Shown one piece after another: positions 34,206-47,376 of a stretch of 64,000 nt of DNA. The notes beneath the pieces were generated by a model. It saw nothing but the letters and a program-made list of their open reading frames with translations. It ran no database searches and was not told the DNA's origin. The position numbers and the translations under genes were made by a program. The stretch is from Cladochytrium replicatum (Eukaryota > Chytridiomycota > Chytridiomycetes > Cladochytriales > Cladochytriaceae). Within the stretch, counting starts at the first letter, position 1. The number at the start of each line of letters is the position of its first letter. The stretch spans positions 229,589 through 293,588 of the forward strand of contig JAHLKD010000077.1 of assembly GCA_025526935.1 (NCBI GenBank), given 5' to 3'.

Positions 34206-35057
34206 TGTGGACTTTTCGTTCTGGAACCTTCAACTGTAGAGGTTTGCCTCTGGATTTTTCAGATTTACTTGCTTGGCTTGTTACTCATCAGCTTGATTTT
34301 TTACTTTTAACAGAAACTCATCAGTAGAGTGTTTCCTCAGAGTATTTTTTGTTTGATTCTTGTTCTCCACCAGACACTCCTTTGGCATCTGGTGTTGCTC
34401 TTCTTATTAACCAACATCGTTGCAGTACTTATCAATTTAGGTTGACAACATTATCAATTTAGGTTGATTGCATCAGTTCCTTCTGGGTTTGGTTTGTGGT
34501 TTAGGTTTCGTCAGGTCGTGATTGGTGGATTTTATTTCCCCCCACGTTGGACTGCGGAAGACTGTTTGGGTGCATTATCTGATTTTCCTCAATTTGTTTC
34601 GAATTCGGAACACCAGTAGTTTTGATGGGTGACTTCAATTTTAGAACTCAGAGCACTGGTGATCATGTTACTAATGCCCGTGCCAGAGCACTTCTTCCTT
34701 TTTTTACAGCCCACTCACTTTCATTGGTTGTCCCAGCTTCTTCTTCAGCTCCTCGCCCAACTTTTCATTCCCACTTAGGGAGTTCAATTGTTGATTTGAT
34801 TTTTGCTTTCTACTTATGTGACAGCTTCCCTTATTTAGTGCATGCAACCCCAGTCTATGGCTCCCCATCCTTCAGACCATTTTGCAGTGACCTGTTTATT
34901 TTCTTTAGCTGGCCCAGATCCTCAGGCCACTGTGCCTCCTCCTCTACCTTCTTGGAATCTCCGATTGTTAAAGGATGAAGTTATTCGTAAGTCGCACAGA
35001 GAAACTGCTAAGATTCTGCTTCCTCCAACATCAGAGGCGCTAACAGCAGCATTGGAA
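34205..35057 (+). pseudogene. LINE ORF2 endonuclease domain, truncated
   Basis: The ATG overlaps the ORF1 stop (TAATG). Apurinic-type endonuclease signatures appear in order across several frames: SGTFNCRGL, LDFLLLTETH, VIGGFYFPP, LMGDFNFRT, SSIVDLIF and SDHFAV. Lesions: TAG after ETHQ (~34327), a ~20-bp duplication near 34430-34465 and at least two frameshifts. It ends at 35057 in the linker before the reverse transcriptase, where Copia family 1 sequence starts. Dead copy. Confidence 0.85.
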
Positions 35058-37491
35058 GCATAAAGGATGGCAAATTTGATGAACTGTAAAGTGTGTGGAA
35101 GACCAGCTGTTTTTAGCATAGACTTGTACATCTCTTTCATTGAACGGACATTCCATTCAGCAAGACCATTCAGCTCTTTGACTGATGCAGGTGAAGGATG
35201 GCATGTATGTGTGGTACCTTGTTACTGCACCAAGTCAAGAATTGGTTTGACAATAGTTCTCCAGAATCGGGTCTCACTTCATAGACGTGAAGTGGCAGAA
35301 ATCTATTTTCAACATCTGCAATGTGTCTTAGCATACTATCAGAGGCTTCGCTCTTTCGTCGCAAGGAGTAGATTGTAATGTGAGAACTGTATCCATCTAC
35401 GATAATCTGCCAGTGACCTATTATTTTGCCATTTCTGACAACTGGTACTGCATCAGTATGTAGGTGATATAAATTCCTCAGTGCTGGACTTAGCGTTGAG
35501 TAAATTGGAGTTTGTACAGCCTTAGTCTGGTTGCAAATTATGCAGTTCTGTAAAATAGACGAGTTAACAAAATCAAGTGCATCACTCCTGACTTTGGGCA
35601 GTTTCTTTCCCAGAGAATGTAGAGTTTGCAGGATTTTCCGCAAATGTATGTGACCAAATTGCCGGTGTAATCTAGCTAATTTGTTGATGGTCACAGCTGA
35701 AACGTTGTTTACTCCATTATCAGCCATTATTTGGGAGTATAGACTTAATTTGGCAGATGAAGCTCCGTCTAAAACTTCACCCCCGTAATGTCTAGTTTTG
35801 TTAGAATCTTTTGGGAAAACATTGTTGTCCTTCACTGTGTCAAACCTTACACCAGACATGGTTGTCTGCTGCTCTTGGGCAGTGTTTGTAGTGGTACCAG
35901 GTAAAACATTCTGTTTGCCAACAGAGAGTGCAGAATTAGAAAGATTCGTCAAAATAGCTGCACCTATTTTGGAAGAGTGTTTAAGAAATGGATTAGTAGT
36001 ATCCAAACTCCCATGGAGATAATATAAACCTCCACCTCTTAAACCAATGGTAACACATTGTTCAGTTCCTTTGTTTGACAAATAGACTTTGTCTTTGGTG
36101 AAACTGACTATATCACCTTCATCCCCGATGATGCTATAGACAGATATGTGTATCCTCTAAATCGGGAACAAAAAGTGCATTTTGAATGTGTTTTATTGAA
36201 CCATTTGACAAAACAAGTGCAATATCTCCATAGCCTTTAATAGGAATGGGATGATTGTCTGCCAAGTAAACATCTCCTGCATCATTAATGTAAAATAAAT
36301 TCTTGAATGCATGTCTGTCTGGAGTCATCCAAGCAGTAGCACCAGAGTCAATCAAACCGAGAGGTTTGGCATTTACGTGTAGATTGCAGTTGGTACTCTT
36401 CAATGCTGTGATAATAGAGGGATGTGTAAAATCCACAATATTATTAGCTTTGAAGATTGAAGAGAAGGATTTGATTGATTGTACCTTGCTGGAAGGTTCT
36501 GATTCCTGAGAATCGATATCCATGTTCTGGGATGTTGAGGAGGAAGCACGAGATGCTTTTATCTGTTTCCATTCCTCATCATTCAAACTTTTGGCTAGTT
36601 TGCGTTTCCTGCAGAAATTCCGCATGTGGCCAGATTTGCCACAGAAATCGCAAGATATTTTGTTGTTCTTCGCATCCTTTGATTTTGATGCGGCACGATT
36701 GTTTGTAGTCTTACTGTTGGCATTTCCTTTATGTGAGGAAGCATGTTTCTCAATCAAATATTTGAGTTGTTTACACTCTGCAGAAGAATGAGAAGAGTTG
36801 GGATGTAAAACACAAACCTCATGAGTAGCATGAGCTTTGAGTAGTCGTTTGGTCTTTGCTCTCATGGCTTTGCCTTTGATTTGAGGTGAATGTGAAGGAG
36901 TGTAATCGCGAGTTACATCCATTTGAATGATTTCTCTCATCTCAGCAAGTAAGTTCTGCATTGTTCTCAGGTAATGAATGGTGTTCTGATTGTATCTTCT
37001 GACCAGAATCATCCTCATCATCAAGTAGATCAGGTTCATACTTTGGGAAAGTATCCATTGTCTCTGAGTAAAATCGAAAAGGATTGTAGATTGATATCAG
37101 GTTCACTGATCTTTGAGCAAACTCGAGTGAGAAGTTCCTGAATAACAGCTTCAGCTGGTTGGGTTGAAAGCTTTTCCTCGGTGAGTTGAATCAGCTCAGC
37201 AATGAATGATTTGACTTCAAGTGCATCTTCACTGTTGGAGCAAGCTAGAGCTTTGAAACGGTCTTCCCAATGGCGGCTCTCAAAAGTCTTCTGCCGTTTA
37301 GCTGCGTAAATTCCGCGTAAAGCAGCAACTCGATCAACGGCATTCTGATGTTTTTGTACTAAATTGTGTCGAAGTTTGGTTTGAGGGCGATGTGATTTGA
37401 TCAGTTTTAGTGCTGCTGATCTGGGACTTGCGCTAGAGATAGTCCTCAGGTTGATCTGTGTATGTGCAGAGTTTCGTGTTTCTCCAATCAC
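35057..37491 (-). pseudogene. Copia family 1 gag-protease-integrase (copy A)
   Basis: Read leftward: Gag (HWEDRFKALACSNSEDALEV), CCHC knuckle (CDFCGKSGHMRNFC), protease (LGLIDSGATAWMTPDRH), integrase HHCC (LHRQFGHIHLRK ... CIICNQTK) and part of the DDE core (SDSMLRHIADVENRFLP). Frameshifts occur near 37080, 36150 and 35190. It is cut mid-integrase at the LINE junction, so no RT follows. The Gag start appears shortened compared with family 2. Confidence 0.88.
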
Positions 37492-38047
37492 GCTCTTGCG
37501 CCACAGCCACCCGAAATCTCATATCGCCACAGGCTCTTTGAATTGTGCAAACAATTCAAATATCCTGTCGTTTCGGCTTTTATAATTAACCTGTGGCTAT
37601 AGATATATGGAAATATCTAATATAAACATTATTCTCTCGAATAGAGAGATATAGATCCCAGTGATCGTTCACAATAACCATTGTGAGCAGAACATGAAGA
37701 TTAGCTATAATCTTGTCTACAATGACATGTTCTCTATGAGAAATAAGTATGTAGTACCTTGCATTAATATCATACGAGATGTACTCGAGTATGATATAAC
37801 TGTCAGCAGCAAACTGATTAGCATCACATTCTTTCTCAAACGCGTGATCACTCTCAGAACTCTACTAGATTCCAATGAGTAAAGGAGGATGTCTTCATGA
37901 CCAATAGTTAGAAATGCCAGTTCTTTCATGTAATGTATGATTACGCATGAACTTGTCCCAGACGTCTCTGGTAAGGCTATTTCCCCTCAGTGTCGGTAGT
38001 GGATGAAGACTGGAGTAGCTAGTTCCATATATGTGCATGCATCAACA
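37440..38047 (-). repeat. Copia family 1 LTR shared by copies A and B
   Basis: On the minus strand the LTR begins TGTTGATGCATGC at 38047, after the purine tract ctgcgggggtg. The inner end is not resolved (about 37440-37510). It lies between RNase H (copy B) and Gag (copy A), one LTR serving both. Confidence 0.65.
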
Positions 38048-38132
38048 CACCCCCGCAGTCAAAGCTGCGGTAGACAATGAGGATATTGGTATGAGCGTTG
38101 ATTCGCACGTCTGTTTGTTGGTAATGTATGTA

Positions 38133-39892
38133 TTAGTCAACAAGGGTCAAATCAGATTGACGTGTAAGACCAAGTGCGCGTGTGAATTTTGAAAATAATT
38201 TGAATGTCAAGGGTTTTGTGAAAATATCAGCAATTTGGTTCTCAGTATCAATATCTCTGAGTTCCTGCTGCTTCTGCTCAATTTGAAGATTCACAAACTT
38301 TTCTTGAACATCCATGTGTTTAGTTCTGTGATCATTAAGCAGGTCATTGGCAATAGACTGCGTAGAGGTATTATCTTGCCAGAGGATCATGGGCTTACTT
38401 TTGGATGAAATACCAATGGTTGCCATGAGGTTTTTCATCCACTTCATCTCACGTGATAATTCATTCAATGCATATAACTCTGCTTCAGTGGAAGAGCAAG
38501 TTATAACCTGTTGCTTTGTAGACTGCCAGCAAACAGCTGCATTGGCAAACATTACAACATATCCTGTCCTGGAATAGCGAGCAGGATCATTTGCCCAGTC
38601 TGCATCAGCATATCCCATAGGGATGTGTTCATTTGATGCAAACTCATATACACCATCAGAGTGTACGTTGGGAGTGGGTATGTTATTGCATGTGTAATGC
38701 AAACCATAGTCCCATGTTCCCAATAAGTAACGATGCAGGCGAGCTAGTGCCTTTTGTTCGCAAACTCGTGGTTCAACCTGATGTTGTGCCAAGACATTGA
38801 CAGCATAAGATAAATCAGGTCTGGTCTTTGTAGCTAGGTACGAGATTTTCATGAGTTCCGAGCGAAAAATAGTTGCATCAATTTTGGATAAAATAGGCAA
38901 GCTTGTTTCATGTTTGTAGTGAGAAGAAATAGGTGTTTTGGCTGGTTTAAGATTGGATTCCCATAATTTCAATCTCTGCAATATTTCCTTTGCACATTGA
39001 GCATTGGTTATGAAATAGCCGTGAGTAGTTTTGATCAATTGCATTTTCAGAATCCATTTGGCTGTAGAGTGACTTCCGACCTTGAATGAGGAATTCAAGC
39101 CATCCATGAAGTCTTGGTAGCCATTTGGGTCTGGAGAGAAATGAAGAATATCATCTACATGAACTTTGCACATTGAGCATTGGTTATGAAATAGCCGTGA
39201 GTAGTTTTGATCAATTGCATTTTCAGAATCCATTTGGCTGTAGAGTGACTTCCGACCTTGAATGAGGAATTCAAGCCATCCATGAAGTCTTGGTAGCCAT
39301 TTGGGTCTGGAGAGAAATGAAGAATATCATCTACATGAACTTTGCACATTGAGCATTGGTTATGAAATAGCCGTGAGTAGTTTTGATCAATTGCATTTTC
39401 AGAATCCATTTGGCTGTAGAGTGACTTCCGACCTTGAATGAGGAATTCAAGCCATCCATGAAGTCTTGGTAGCCATTTGGGTCTGGAGAGAAATGAAGAA
39501 TATCATCTACATGAACAGTAGTGTGTTCACGTATCTTCACAGTGGAACTGTGAGTAGATGGTTTCATTTGCCAGAAATGACAAGCATCTGAAAGATCATG
39601 TATCCCATGTCTTCATATTTCGCCCAGAGGCATTTGTACCATTCTCTAGCAGCTTGATGTAAACCATATAAGCTTTTGACAAGATTACAAACTAATGGAT
39701 TGCCAGATTCGTCAGTCTCTGTAAATCCATGGGGCATTTCAACATAAACATCTTCCTCAAGTGATGCATTGAGATATGCTCCTGTAATGTCAAATTGATA
39801 AATGTGTAATTTGACAATTGCAGCAAGAGCAACTAGTAATCGAATTGTAGTGGTTTTTGCCACAGGAGAATAGGTTTTGTCGAAATCGAGTT
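38133..39892 (-). pseudogene. Copia family 1 RT-RNase H (copy B)
   Basis: Minus strand: DFDKTYSPVAKTTTIRLLVA and GAYLNASLEEDVYVEMPHGF (RT), HVDDILHFS (active-site Asp pair), then TKTRPDLSYAVNVLAQHQ, GYADADWAND, SSTEAELYALNELSREM and ENQIADIFTKPL (RNase H). It is broken by three tandem copies of a 176-bp segment. At 39892 it meets a plus-strand Gag head to head. Confidence 0.9.
38990..39517 (-). repeat. 176-bp tandem repeat in RT, three units
   Basis: Equivalent points at 39161, 39337 and 39513 are 176 bp apart. Each unit encodes the HVDDILHFSPDP active-site segment through FITNAQCAK. As 176 is not a multiple of 3, each extra unit shifts the frame. Confidence 0.95.
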
Positions 39893-42800
39893 GCTGCTTT
39901 ACGCGGAATTTACTCAGCTAAACGGCAGAAGACTTTTGAGAGCCGCCATTGGGAAGACCTTTTCAAAGCTCTAGCTTGCTCCAACGGTGAAGATGCACTT
40001 GAAGTCAAATCATTCATTGCTGAGCTGATTCAACTCACCGAGGAAAAGCTTTCAACCCAACCGGCTGAAGCTGTTATTCACGAACTTCTCACTCGAGTTT
40101 GCTCAAAGATCAGTGAACCTGATATCAATCTACAATCCTTTTTGATTTTACTCAGAGACATCTCAATGGACACTTTCACAAAGTATGAACCTGATCTACT
40201 TGACGATGAGGATGATTCTGGTCAGAAGATACAATCAGAACACCATTACCTGAGACCAATGCAGAACTTACTTGCTGAGATGAGAGAAATCATTCAAATG
40301 GATGTAACTCGCGATTACACTCCTTCACATTCACCTCAAATCAAAGGCAAAGCCATGAGAGCAAAGACCAAAAGACTACTGAAAGCTCATGCTACTCATG
40401 AGGTTTGTGTTTTACATCCCAACTCTTCTCATTCTTCTGCAGAGTGTAAACAACTCAAATATTTGATTGAGAAACATGCTTCCTCACATAAAGGAAATGC
40501 CAACAGTAAGACTGCAAACAATCGTGCCGCATCAAAATCTAAGGATGCGAAGAACAACAAAATATCTTGCGATTTCTGTGGCAAATCTGGCCACACGCAG
40601 AATTTCTGCAGGAAACGCAAACTAGCCAAAAGTTTGAATGATGAGGAATGGAAACAGATAAAAGCATCTCGTGCTTCCTCCTCAACATCCCAGAACATGG
40701 ATATCGATTCTCAGGAATCAGAACCTTCCAGCAAGGTACAATCCATCAAATCCTTCTCTTCAATATTCAAAGCTAATAATATTGTGGATTTTACACATCC
40801 CTCTATTATCACAGCATTGAAGAGTACCAACTGCAATCTACACGTAAATGCCAAACCTCTCGGTTTGATTGACTCTGGTGCTACTGCTTGGATGACTCCA
40901 GACAGACATGCATTCAAGAATTTATTTTACGTTAATGATGCAGGAGATGTTTACTTGGCAGACAATCATCCCATTCCTATTAAAGGCTATGGAGATATTG
41001 CACTTGTTTTGTCAAATGGTTCAATAAAACACATTCAAAATGCACTTTTTGTTCCCGATTTAGAGGATACACTTATATCTGTCTATAGCATCATCGGGGA
41101 TGAAGGTGATATAGTCAGTTTCACCAAAGACAAAGTCTATTTGTCAAACAAAGGAACTGAACAATGTGTTACCATTGGTTTAAGAGGTGGAGGTTTATAT
41201 TATCTCCATGGGAGTTTGGATACTACTAATCCATTACTTAAACACTCTTCCAAAATAGGTGCAGCTATTTTGACGAATCTTTCTAATTCTGCACTCTCTG
41301 TTGGCAAACAGAATGTTTTACCTGGTACCACTACAAACACTGCCCAAGAGCAGCAGACAACCACGTCTGGTGTAAGGTTTGACACAGTGAAGGACAACAA
41401 TGTTTTCCCAAAAGATTCTAACAAAACTAGAAATTACGAGGGTGAAGTTTTAGGCGGAGCTTCATCTGCAGCATTAAGTCTATACTCCCAAACAATGGCT
41501 GATAATGGAGTAAACAACGTTTCAGCTGTGACCATCAACAAATTAGCTAGATTACACCAGCAATTTGGTCACATACATTTGCGGAAAATCCTGCAAACTT
41601 TACATTCTCTGGGAAAGAAACTGCCCAAAGTCAGGAGTGATGCACTTGATTTTGTTAACTCGTCTATTTTACAGAACTGCATAATTTGCAATCAGACTAA
41701 GGCTGTACAAACTCCAATTTACTCAACGCTAAGTCCAGCACTGAGGAAATTATATCGCCTACATACTGATGCAGTACCGATTGTCCGAAATGGCAAAACA
41801 ATAGGTCACTGGCAGATTATCGTAGATGAATACAGTTCTCACATCACAATCTACTTCTTGCAACGAAAGAGCGAAGCCTCTGATAGTATGCTAAGACACA
41901 TCGCAGATGTTGAAAATAGATTTCTGCCACTTCACGTCTAAGAAGTGAGATCCGATTCTGGAGAACTATTGTCAAACCAATTCTTGACTTGGTGCAGTAA
42001 CAAGGTACCATGCATACATGCCCATCCTTCACCTGCATCAGTCAAAGAGCTAAATGGTCTTGCTGAACGGAATGTCCGTTCAATGAAAGAGATGTACAAG
42101 TCTATGCTGAAAACAGCTGGTCTTCCACATACTTTACAGTTCATCAAATTTGCCATCCTTTATGCTGCGACTGTCAAAAATTGTGTTTACCATTCTAGAA
42201 CTAAGAATGTACCACATACTGTTTACTTTGACAAGCTGATTGATCCGGCAATCATTCACACCTTTGGTAGCCTGGTTAGTCTCTGGATCTCTCCAGAACA
42301 AAGGTCTAGTCGCAAAGTATCAGAGAAGTCAGAGCTAGGACTATTTCTGGGTTATAAGGGTGAAGATATGAAAATCATTCATGCTTTGAATCTTAATACC
42401 AAACGCATAAGCGAATATTTTCATTTTACTTTTCATGAGGGAGTATTTGTTGGCTTAAACCCAACATCACAAACTTTAAATGACCTCACCAAACACTATC
42501 CTATTCCTCAGGGTTAACATTTTGATATTTCAAATTTACCTGATATGAATAGCGATAATGACAAAACTACAGACTCAGATTCTGATGATAGTGCTAACAC
42601 CTCATCTGATGAGGAGTTGGATCCCAACCAACGATTTTATCATCGAATGGATATCTCACAAATGCATCTTACTCCTATGTCCCAACATGATTCAAATGTT
42701 GACGACGAGCACGATACCACCAACGACTATAACCATTCGTTAAACATGAACGATGACACTTATGTACCACTTTCTGTACAACACGTACAAGAACAAAATG

Positions 42801-44512
42801 AAGATGATTCCCAAAGTGATTTGGAAGATTTACAATGGATTGGTGAAGATGATGACAACAATTATGGATTTATTGCACACAAAGCCAAACGTCGCAAACT
42901 TAAAGGCAAACAACCTATGGTTACTCCAACAAACAGATTTCATCCCCAGCGAAGACATCCCTTGTTGAGACGTAATATCCCCAATGTCAATGTAAATGAG
43001 AAAGCAAAATCGAGTACACCTGACGTTCCTATACCTCAAGGACACTTGAGAAGTATTCCCAAAACAGTCCAGGAAGCTATGTCGCGACCTGATGAATGGC
43101 CATACTGGCTTGCCGCCATGTGTGAAGAAAATCAACAACTTATCAATTTGGGAACATGGAACAAACGCATCTTGCCAAATGGGAACAACCTTCTCACTGG
43201 CAAATGGGTTTGTTCATACAAACTTGATGAAGACGGCAACATCATCCGATTCAAGGCACGATGGGTAGTTAGAGGGTTCTCCCAGATACAGGGAATGGAT
43301 TTCGACAAAACCTATTCTCCTGTGGCAAAAACCACTACAATTCGATTACTAGTTGCTCTTGCTGCAATTGTCAAATTACACATCTATCAATTTGACATTA
43401 CAGGAGCATATCTCAATGCCTCACTTGAGGAAGATGTTTATGTTGAAATGCCTCATGGATTTACAGAGACTGACGAATCTGGCAATCCATTAGTTTGTAA
43501 TCTTGTCAAAAGCTTATATGGTTTAAATCAAGCTGCTAGAGAATGGTACAAATGCCTCTGGTCAAAATATGAAGACATGGGATACATCCGTGATCTTTCA
43601 GATGCTTGTCATTTCTGGCAAATGAAACCATCTACTCACAGTTCCACTGTGAAGATACGTGAACACACTACTGTTCATGTAGATGATATTCTTCATTTCT
43701 CTCCAGACCCAAATGGCTACCAAGACTTCATGGATGGCTTGAATTCCTCATTCAAGGTCGGAAGTCACTCTACAGCCAAATGGATTCTGAAAATGCAATT
43801 GATCAAAACTACTCACGGCTATTTCATAACCAATGCTCAATGTGCAAAGTTCATGTAGATGATATTCTTCATTTCTCTCCAGACCCAAATGGCTACCAAG
43901 ACTTCATGGATGGCTTGAATTCCTCATTCAAGGTCGGAAGTCACTCTACAGCCAAATGGATTCTGAAAATGCAATTGATCAAAACTACTCACGGCTATTT
44001 CATAACCAATGCTCAATGTGCAAAGGAAATATTGCAGAGATTGAAATTATGGGAATCCAATCTTAAACCAGCCAAAACACCTATTTCTTCTCACTACAAA
44101 CATGAAACAAGCTTGCCTATTTTATCCAAAATGATGCAACTATTTTTCGCTCGGAACTCATGAAAATCTCATACCTAGCTACAAAGACCAGACCTGATTT
44201 ATCTTATGCTGTCAATGTCTTGGCACAACATCAGGTTGAACCACGAGTTTGCGAACAAAAGGCACTAGCTCGCCTGCATCGTTACTTATTGGGAACATGG
44301 GACTATGGTTTGCATTACACACGCAACAACATACCCACTCCCACCGTACACTCTGATGGTGTATATGAGTTTGCATCAAATGAACACATCCCTATGGGAT
44401 ATGCTGATGCAGACTGGGCAAATGATCCTGCTCGCTATTCCAGGACAGGATATGTTGTAATGTTTGCCAATGCAGCTGTTTGCTGGCAGTCTACAAAGCA
44501 ACAGGTTATAAC
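39893..44512 (+). pseudogene. Copia family 1 gag-pol (copy C)
   Basis: One nearly continuous frame: Gag (from RVAALRGIYSAKRQ, start missing), CCHC knuckle CDFCGKSGHTQNFC, protease LIDSGATAWMTPDRH, integrase (LHQQFGHIHLRK, CIICNQTK, NGLAERNVRS), RT (KARWVVRGFSQIQGMDFDKT, HVDDILHF) and RNase H. Lesions: TAA at 41939-41941 and 42515-42517, a 176-bp duplication at 43673, and a frameshift near 44130. At 44512 RNase H is interrupted by a family 2 LTR. The most complete family 1 copy here, inactive. Confidence 0.9.
43673..44024 (+). repeat. 176-bp tandem repeat in RT, two units
   Basis: gttcatgtagatgatattc recurs at 43673 and 43849 (176 bp). Same unit as in copy B, here twice. Confidence 0.95.
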
Positions 44513-45111
44513 TGTTAAGTATTTCGATTGATGGACTTGGCCAATCCAGTCATTGATAGTACAAAAACACAAACGCCCGATATACAGAAATGTCACTCTT
44601 CACTGAGCAACATTTCTAACTATTGAACTAAAGCATATAGATGATGATCTATTACGAGTTTGGATACCTCCGGGTATTTCTTCATGGGTTATATTTATTG
44701 CGGCCATAGGTATAGTAAACTGTCATTACTTTTCTATCATCCACTTGTAGAAGTGAAGCCCGGATCAGATCACAGCAAAGGTTTACATATGATTAACGCG
44801 TTCGTGGGAATCATGTGTGAGAACAATCCTGTTGAGGAGAGCTAGATCTCACGCACAGCTTAGCATGATTATGCTTTGCTACGCCTGTGAGAAGAAGAGT
44901 CAAACCTTATTGCTTCGATCCAGATCTTCCGGAAGGAAAAGCCAAAACGACAGTACACTTATTTAAGGAGCCTGTGGCGATACACACAAGGAGCATTCTC
45001 TTGCGCTAGTACTTGTGACTCGCAATCTTCTTTATTCATCTCTTAGAAACATTAACCCGTGAATTAGCAACACACATAACCTGAGGATCCAGACAACAGC
45101 TTTGTTCAACA
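44513..45111 (+). repeat. Copia family 2 LTR 1
   Basis: TGTTAAGTATTTCG ... gttcaaca, 599 bp. Differs from LTRs 2-4 at several sites (for example attgcggcc versus attgcagcc, tgctttgct versus tgcttcgct). Inserted in family 1 RNase H after ataac (44508-44512), a possible target site. Confidence 0.92.
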
Positions 45112-45162
45112 CAATAGTTACGAATCGTTGCTTAACACATTTCTTCGGACAACAACGACAAG

Positions 45163-46718
45163 ATGGGTTCAGGATCGAATGACGCCACATCTTCGCGGCC
45201 GAAGCCATTCACTGGTAAAACGCTGCAGGATTTCGATCTGTACATGGAACAAGTGCAGACTTACGCAAACTTACGTGGCGGCGCTGGCACTATGCTTCTC
45301 CAAGAACCAATGGCTCTTCCTGATAGTCCGAATTACGAAGCGGAAGGAAATCGCCCACAGCGTCCGATAGTCATCGCCGGAGCTGCTGGCGGAGCTGCTA
45401 ACGAAGCACGAGCACAATGGGAAGCAGATCTACGTGAACATTTGGCGATTGTCACACACAATAGTCGCTTACGTACGCAATATCGTGCTGAGATGCAAGA
45501 TTACCGTGCACAACAAGCCGACAATAACGTCGCAGTTGGAATTCTATGCAAATGTTTCCCAAAACGCGACATGAATCGAGTCAGAGCTTATGCGTCAGCA
45601 AAAGGCAAAGTCGATGGACTTCGCCGAATTTTCAGTGCTGGCGGTCAAGCTCCGATCGAATCGTCTATGTGGGAGCAACGGCTGGTAGATCTGAAATGTA
45701 CGAACGGTCAGTCGGCAGAAAGCGTTCAGCAGTTTGTGACCGACCTCACTGAGTTGTTCGAACTCAAACTGAACTCTTTACCGGACGAACTCGTAATCAA
45801 GGATCTACTAAACCGGTTAGTCGCAAAAATCACGATGCAGACAATTGAACTACGGACCCTCGTACCTTTTCTCGGAAAAATGATCACTTCTGCGTATGCC
45901 GAATGGGAACCGGCGTTAATACAAGATCCAATTGATGCTGCAAATCCGAATGCTCCGCGACCATTCCACCAAAAGCCAACGCATTACTTCGAAACAGTGT
46001 CAAATATCTTGACCGACCTCAACCAATTGGTCCAACTCAACGTCACCATGGATGCCGGTGGGCCTAATGGGACAAAGAAGGCCATGAAGGCAAAGGCGAA
46101 GAAAGCGAAGGCGAAAGCGAAAGCCAAGGTTGCGAAGTCGGAGGATATTTGTACCTTGCATCCGAACTCATCTCACACCAATGCTCAATGCCGTAAGCAG
46201 GATGCCTCGGGTGGCTCAAGCAGTAGCGGTGGGAGTAGCAGTTCCGCTCGGACCAGGCAGTCGCAGGACTCCAGGTTGTCCACATCTTCTTCTGCAAAGA
46301 AGACAGATCTCACATGCAACTTCTGTGGCAAACGAGGACACAAGCAGTCGGCATGTAAACGCTATCTCACTGCAAAGAGTCTTTGTTTTGACACGGATTT
46401 TCGTGCATTCATTGCCAGCCGTGGCGATGCAGGTGATGATTCGTCGGAGGACGAGTCCACCGCCAAACTGGTGTTGACCAAGAAGGTAATCTTTGACCTT
46501 ACCCAACCTACTTCTGTTGATGAAGATGCTGACACATACATCGGAAATATGTTTTCGATAGTGAACGCACACTCGGCACAGAAGGTTGTCCGTGTACATG
46601 TTCAAGCAAAGGATCGTGTGGGTTTGCTTGATACAGGCGCAACTGTTTGGATGACACCTAATCGTCATGCCTTTAGTTCGCTGACGTATATGAATGACGA
46701 GGACGTGGTGGAACTAGC
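45163..46718 (+). pseudogene. Copia family 2 gag-protease, truncated (unit 1)
   Basis: Starts MGSGSNDATSSRPKPFTG. Gag with a Lys/Ala-rich stretch (KAKAKKAKAKAKAKVAK), knuckle CNFCGKRGHKQSAC and protease motif LLDTGATVWMTPNRH. The frame is open but ends at ...GAACTAGC (46718), where LTR 2 starts. Lacks integrase, RT and RNase H. Confidence 0.92.
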
Positions 46719-47317
46719 TGTTAAGTATTTCGATTGATGGACTTGGCCAATCCAGTCATTGATAGTACAAAAACACAAACGCCCGATATACAGAAATGTC
46801 ACTCTTCACTGAGCAACATTTCTAACTATTGAACTAAAGCATATAGATGATGATCTATTACGAGTTTGGATACCTCCGGTTATTTCTTCATGGGTTATAT
46901 TTATTGCAGCCATAGGTATAGTAAACTGTCATTACTTTTCTATCATCCACTTGTAGAAGTGAAGCCCGGATCAGATCACAGCAAAGGTTTACATATGATT
47001 AACGCGTTCGTGGGAATCATGTGTGAGAACAATCCTGTTGAGGAGAGCTAGATCTCACGCACAGCTTAGCATGATTATGCTTCGCTACGCCTGTGAGAAG
47101 AAGAGTCAAACCTTATCGCTTCGATCCAGATCTTCCGGAAGGAAAAGCCAAAACGACAGTACACTTATTTAAGGAGCCTGTGGCGATACACACAAGGAGC
47201 ATTCTCTTGCGCTAGTACTTGTGACTCGCAATCTTCTTTATTCATCTCTTAGAAACATTAACCCGTGAATTAGCAACACACACAACCTGAGGATCCAGAC
47301 CACAGCTTTGTTCAACA
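46719..47317 (+). repeat. Copia family 2 LTR 2
   Basis: 599 bp, same ends; its diagnostic bases agree with LTR 3, not with LTR 1. Confidence 0.92.
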
Positions 47318-47376
47318 CAATAGTTACGAATCGTTGCTTAACACATTTCTTTGGTTCTTTGGACAACAACGACAAG

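Noticed and set aside
46216-46668. 150-codon minus-strand frame in gag, repeated at 48430-48882
   Set aside because: Antisense shadow of the gag frame; its repetition only reflects the duplicated block.
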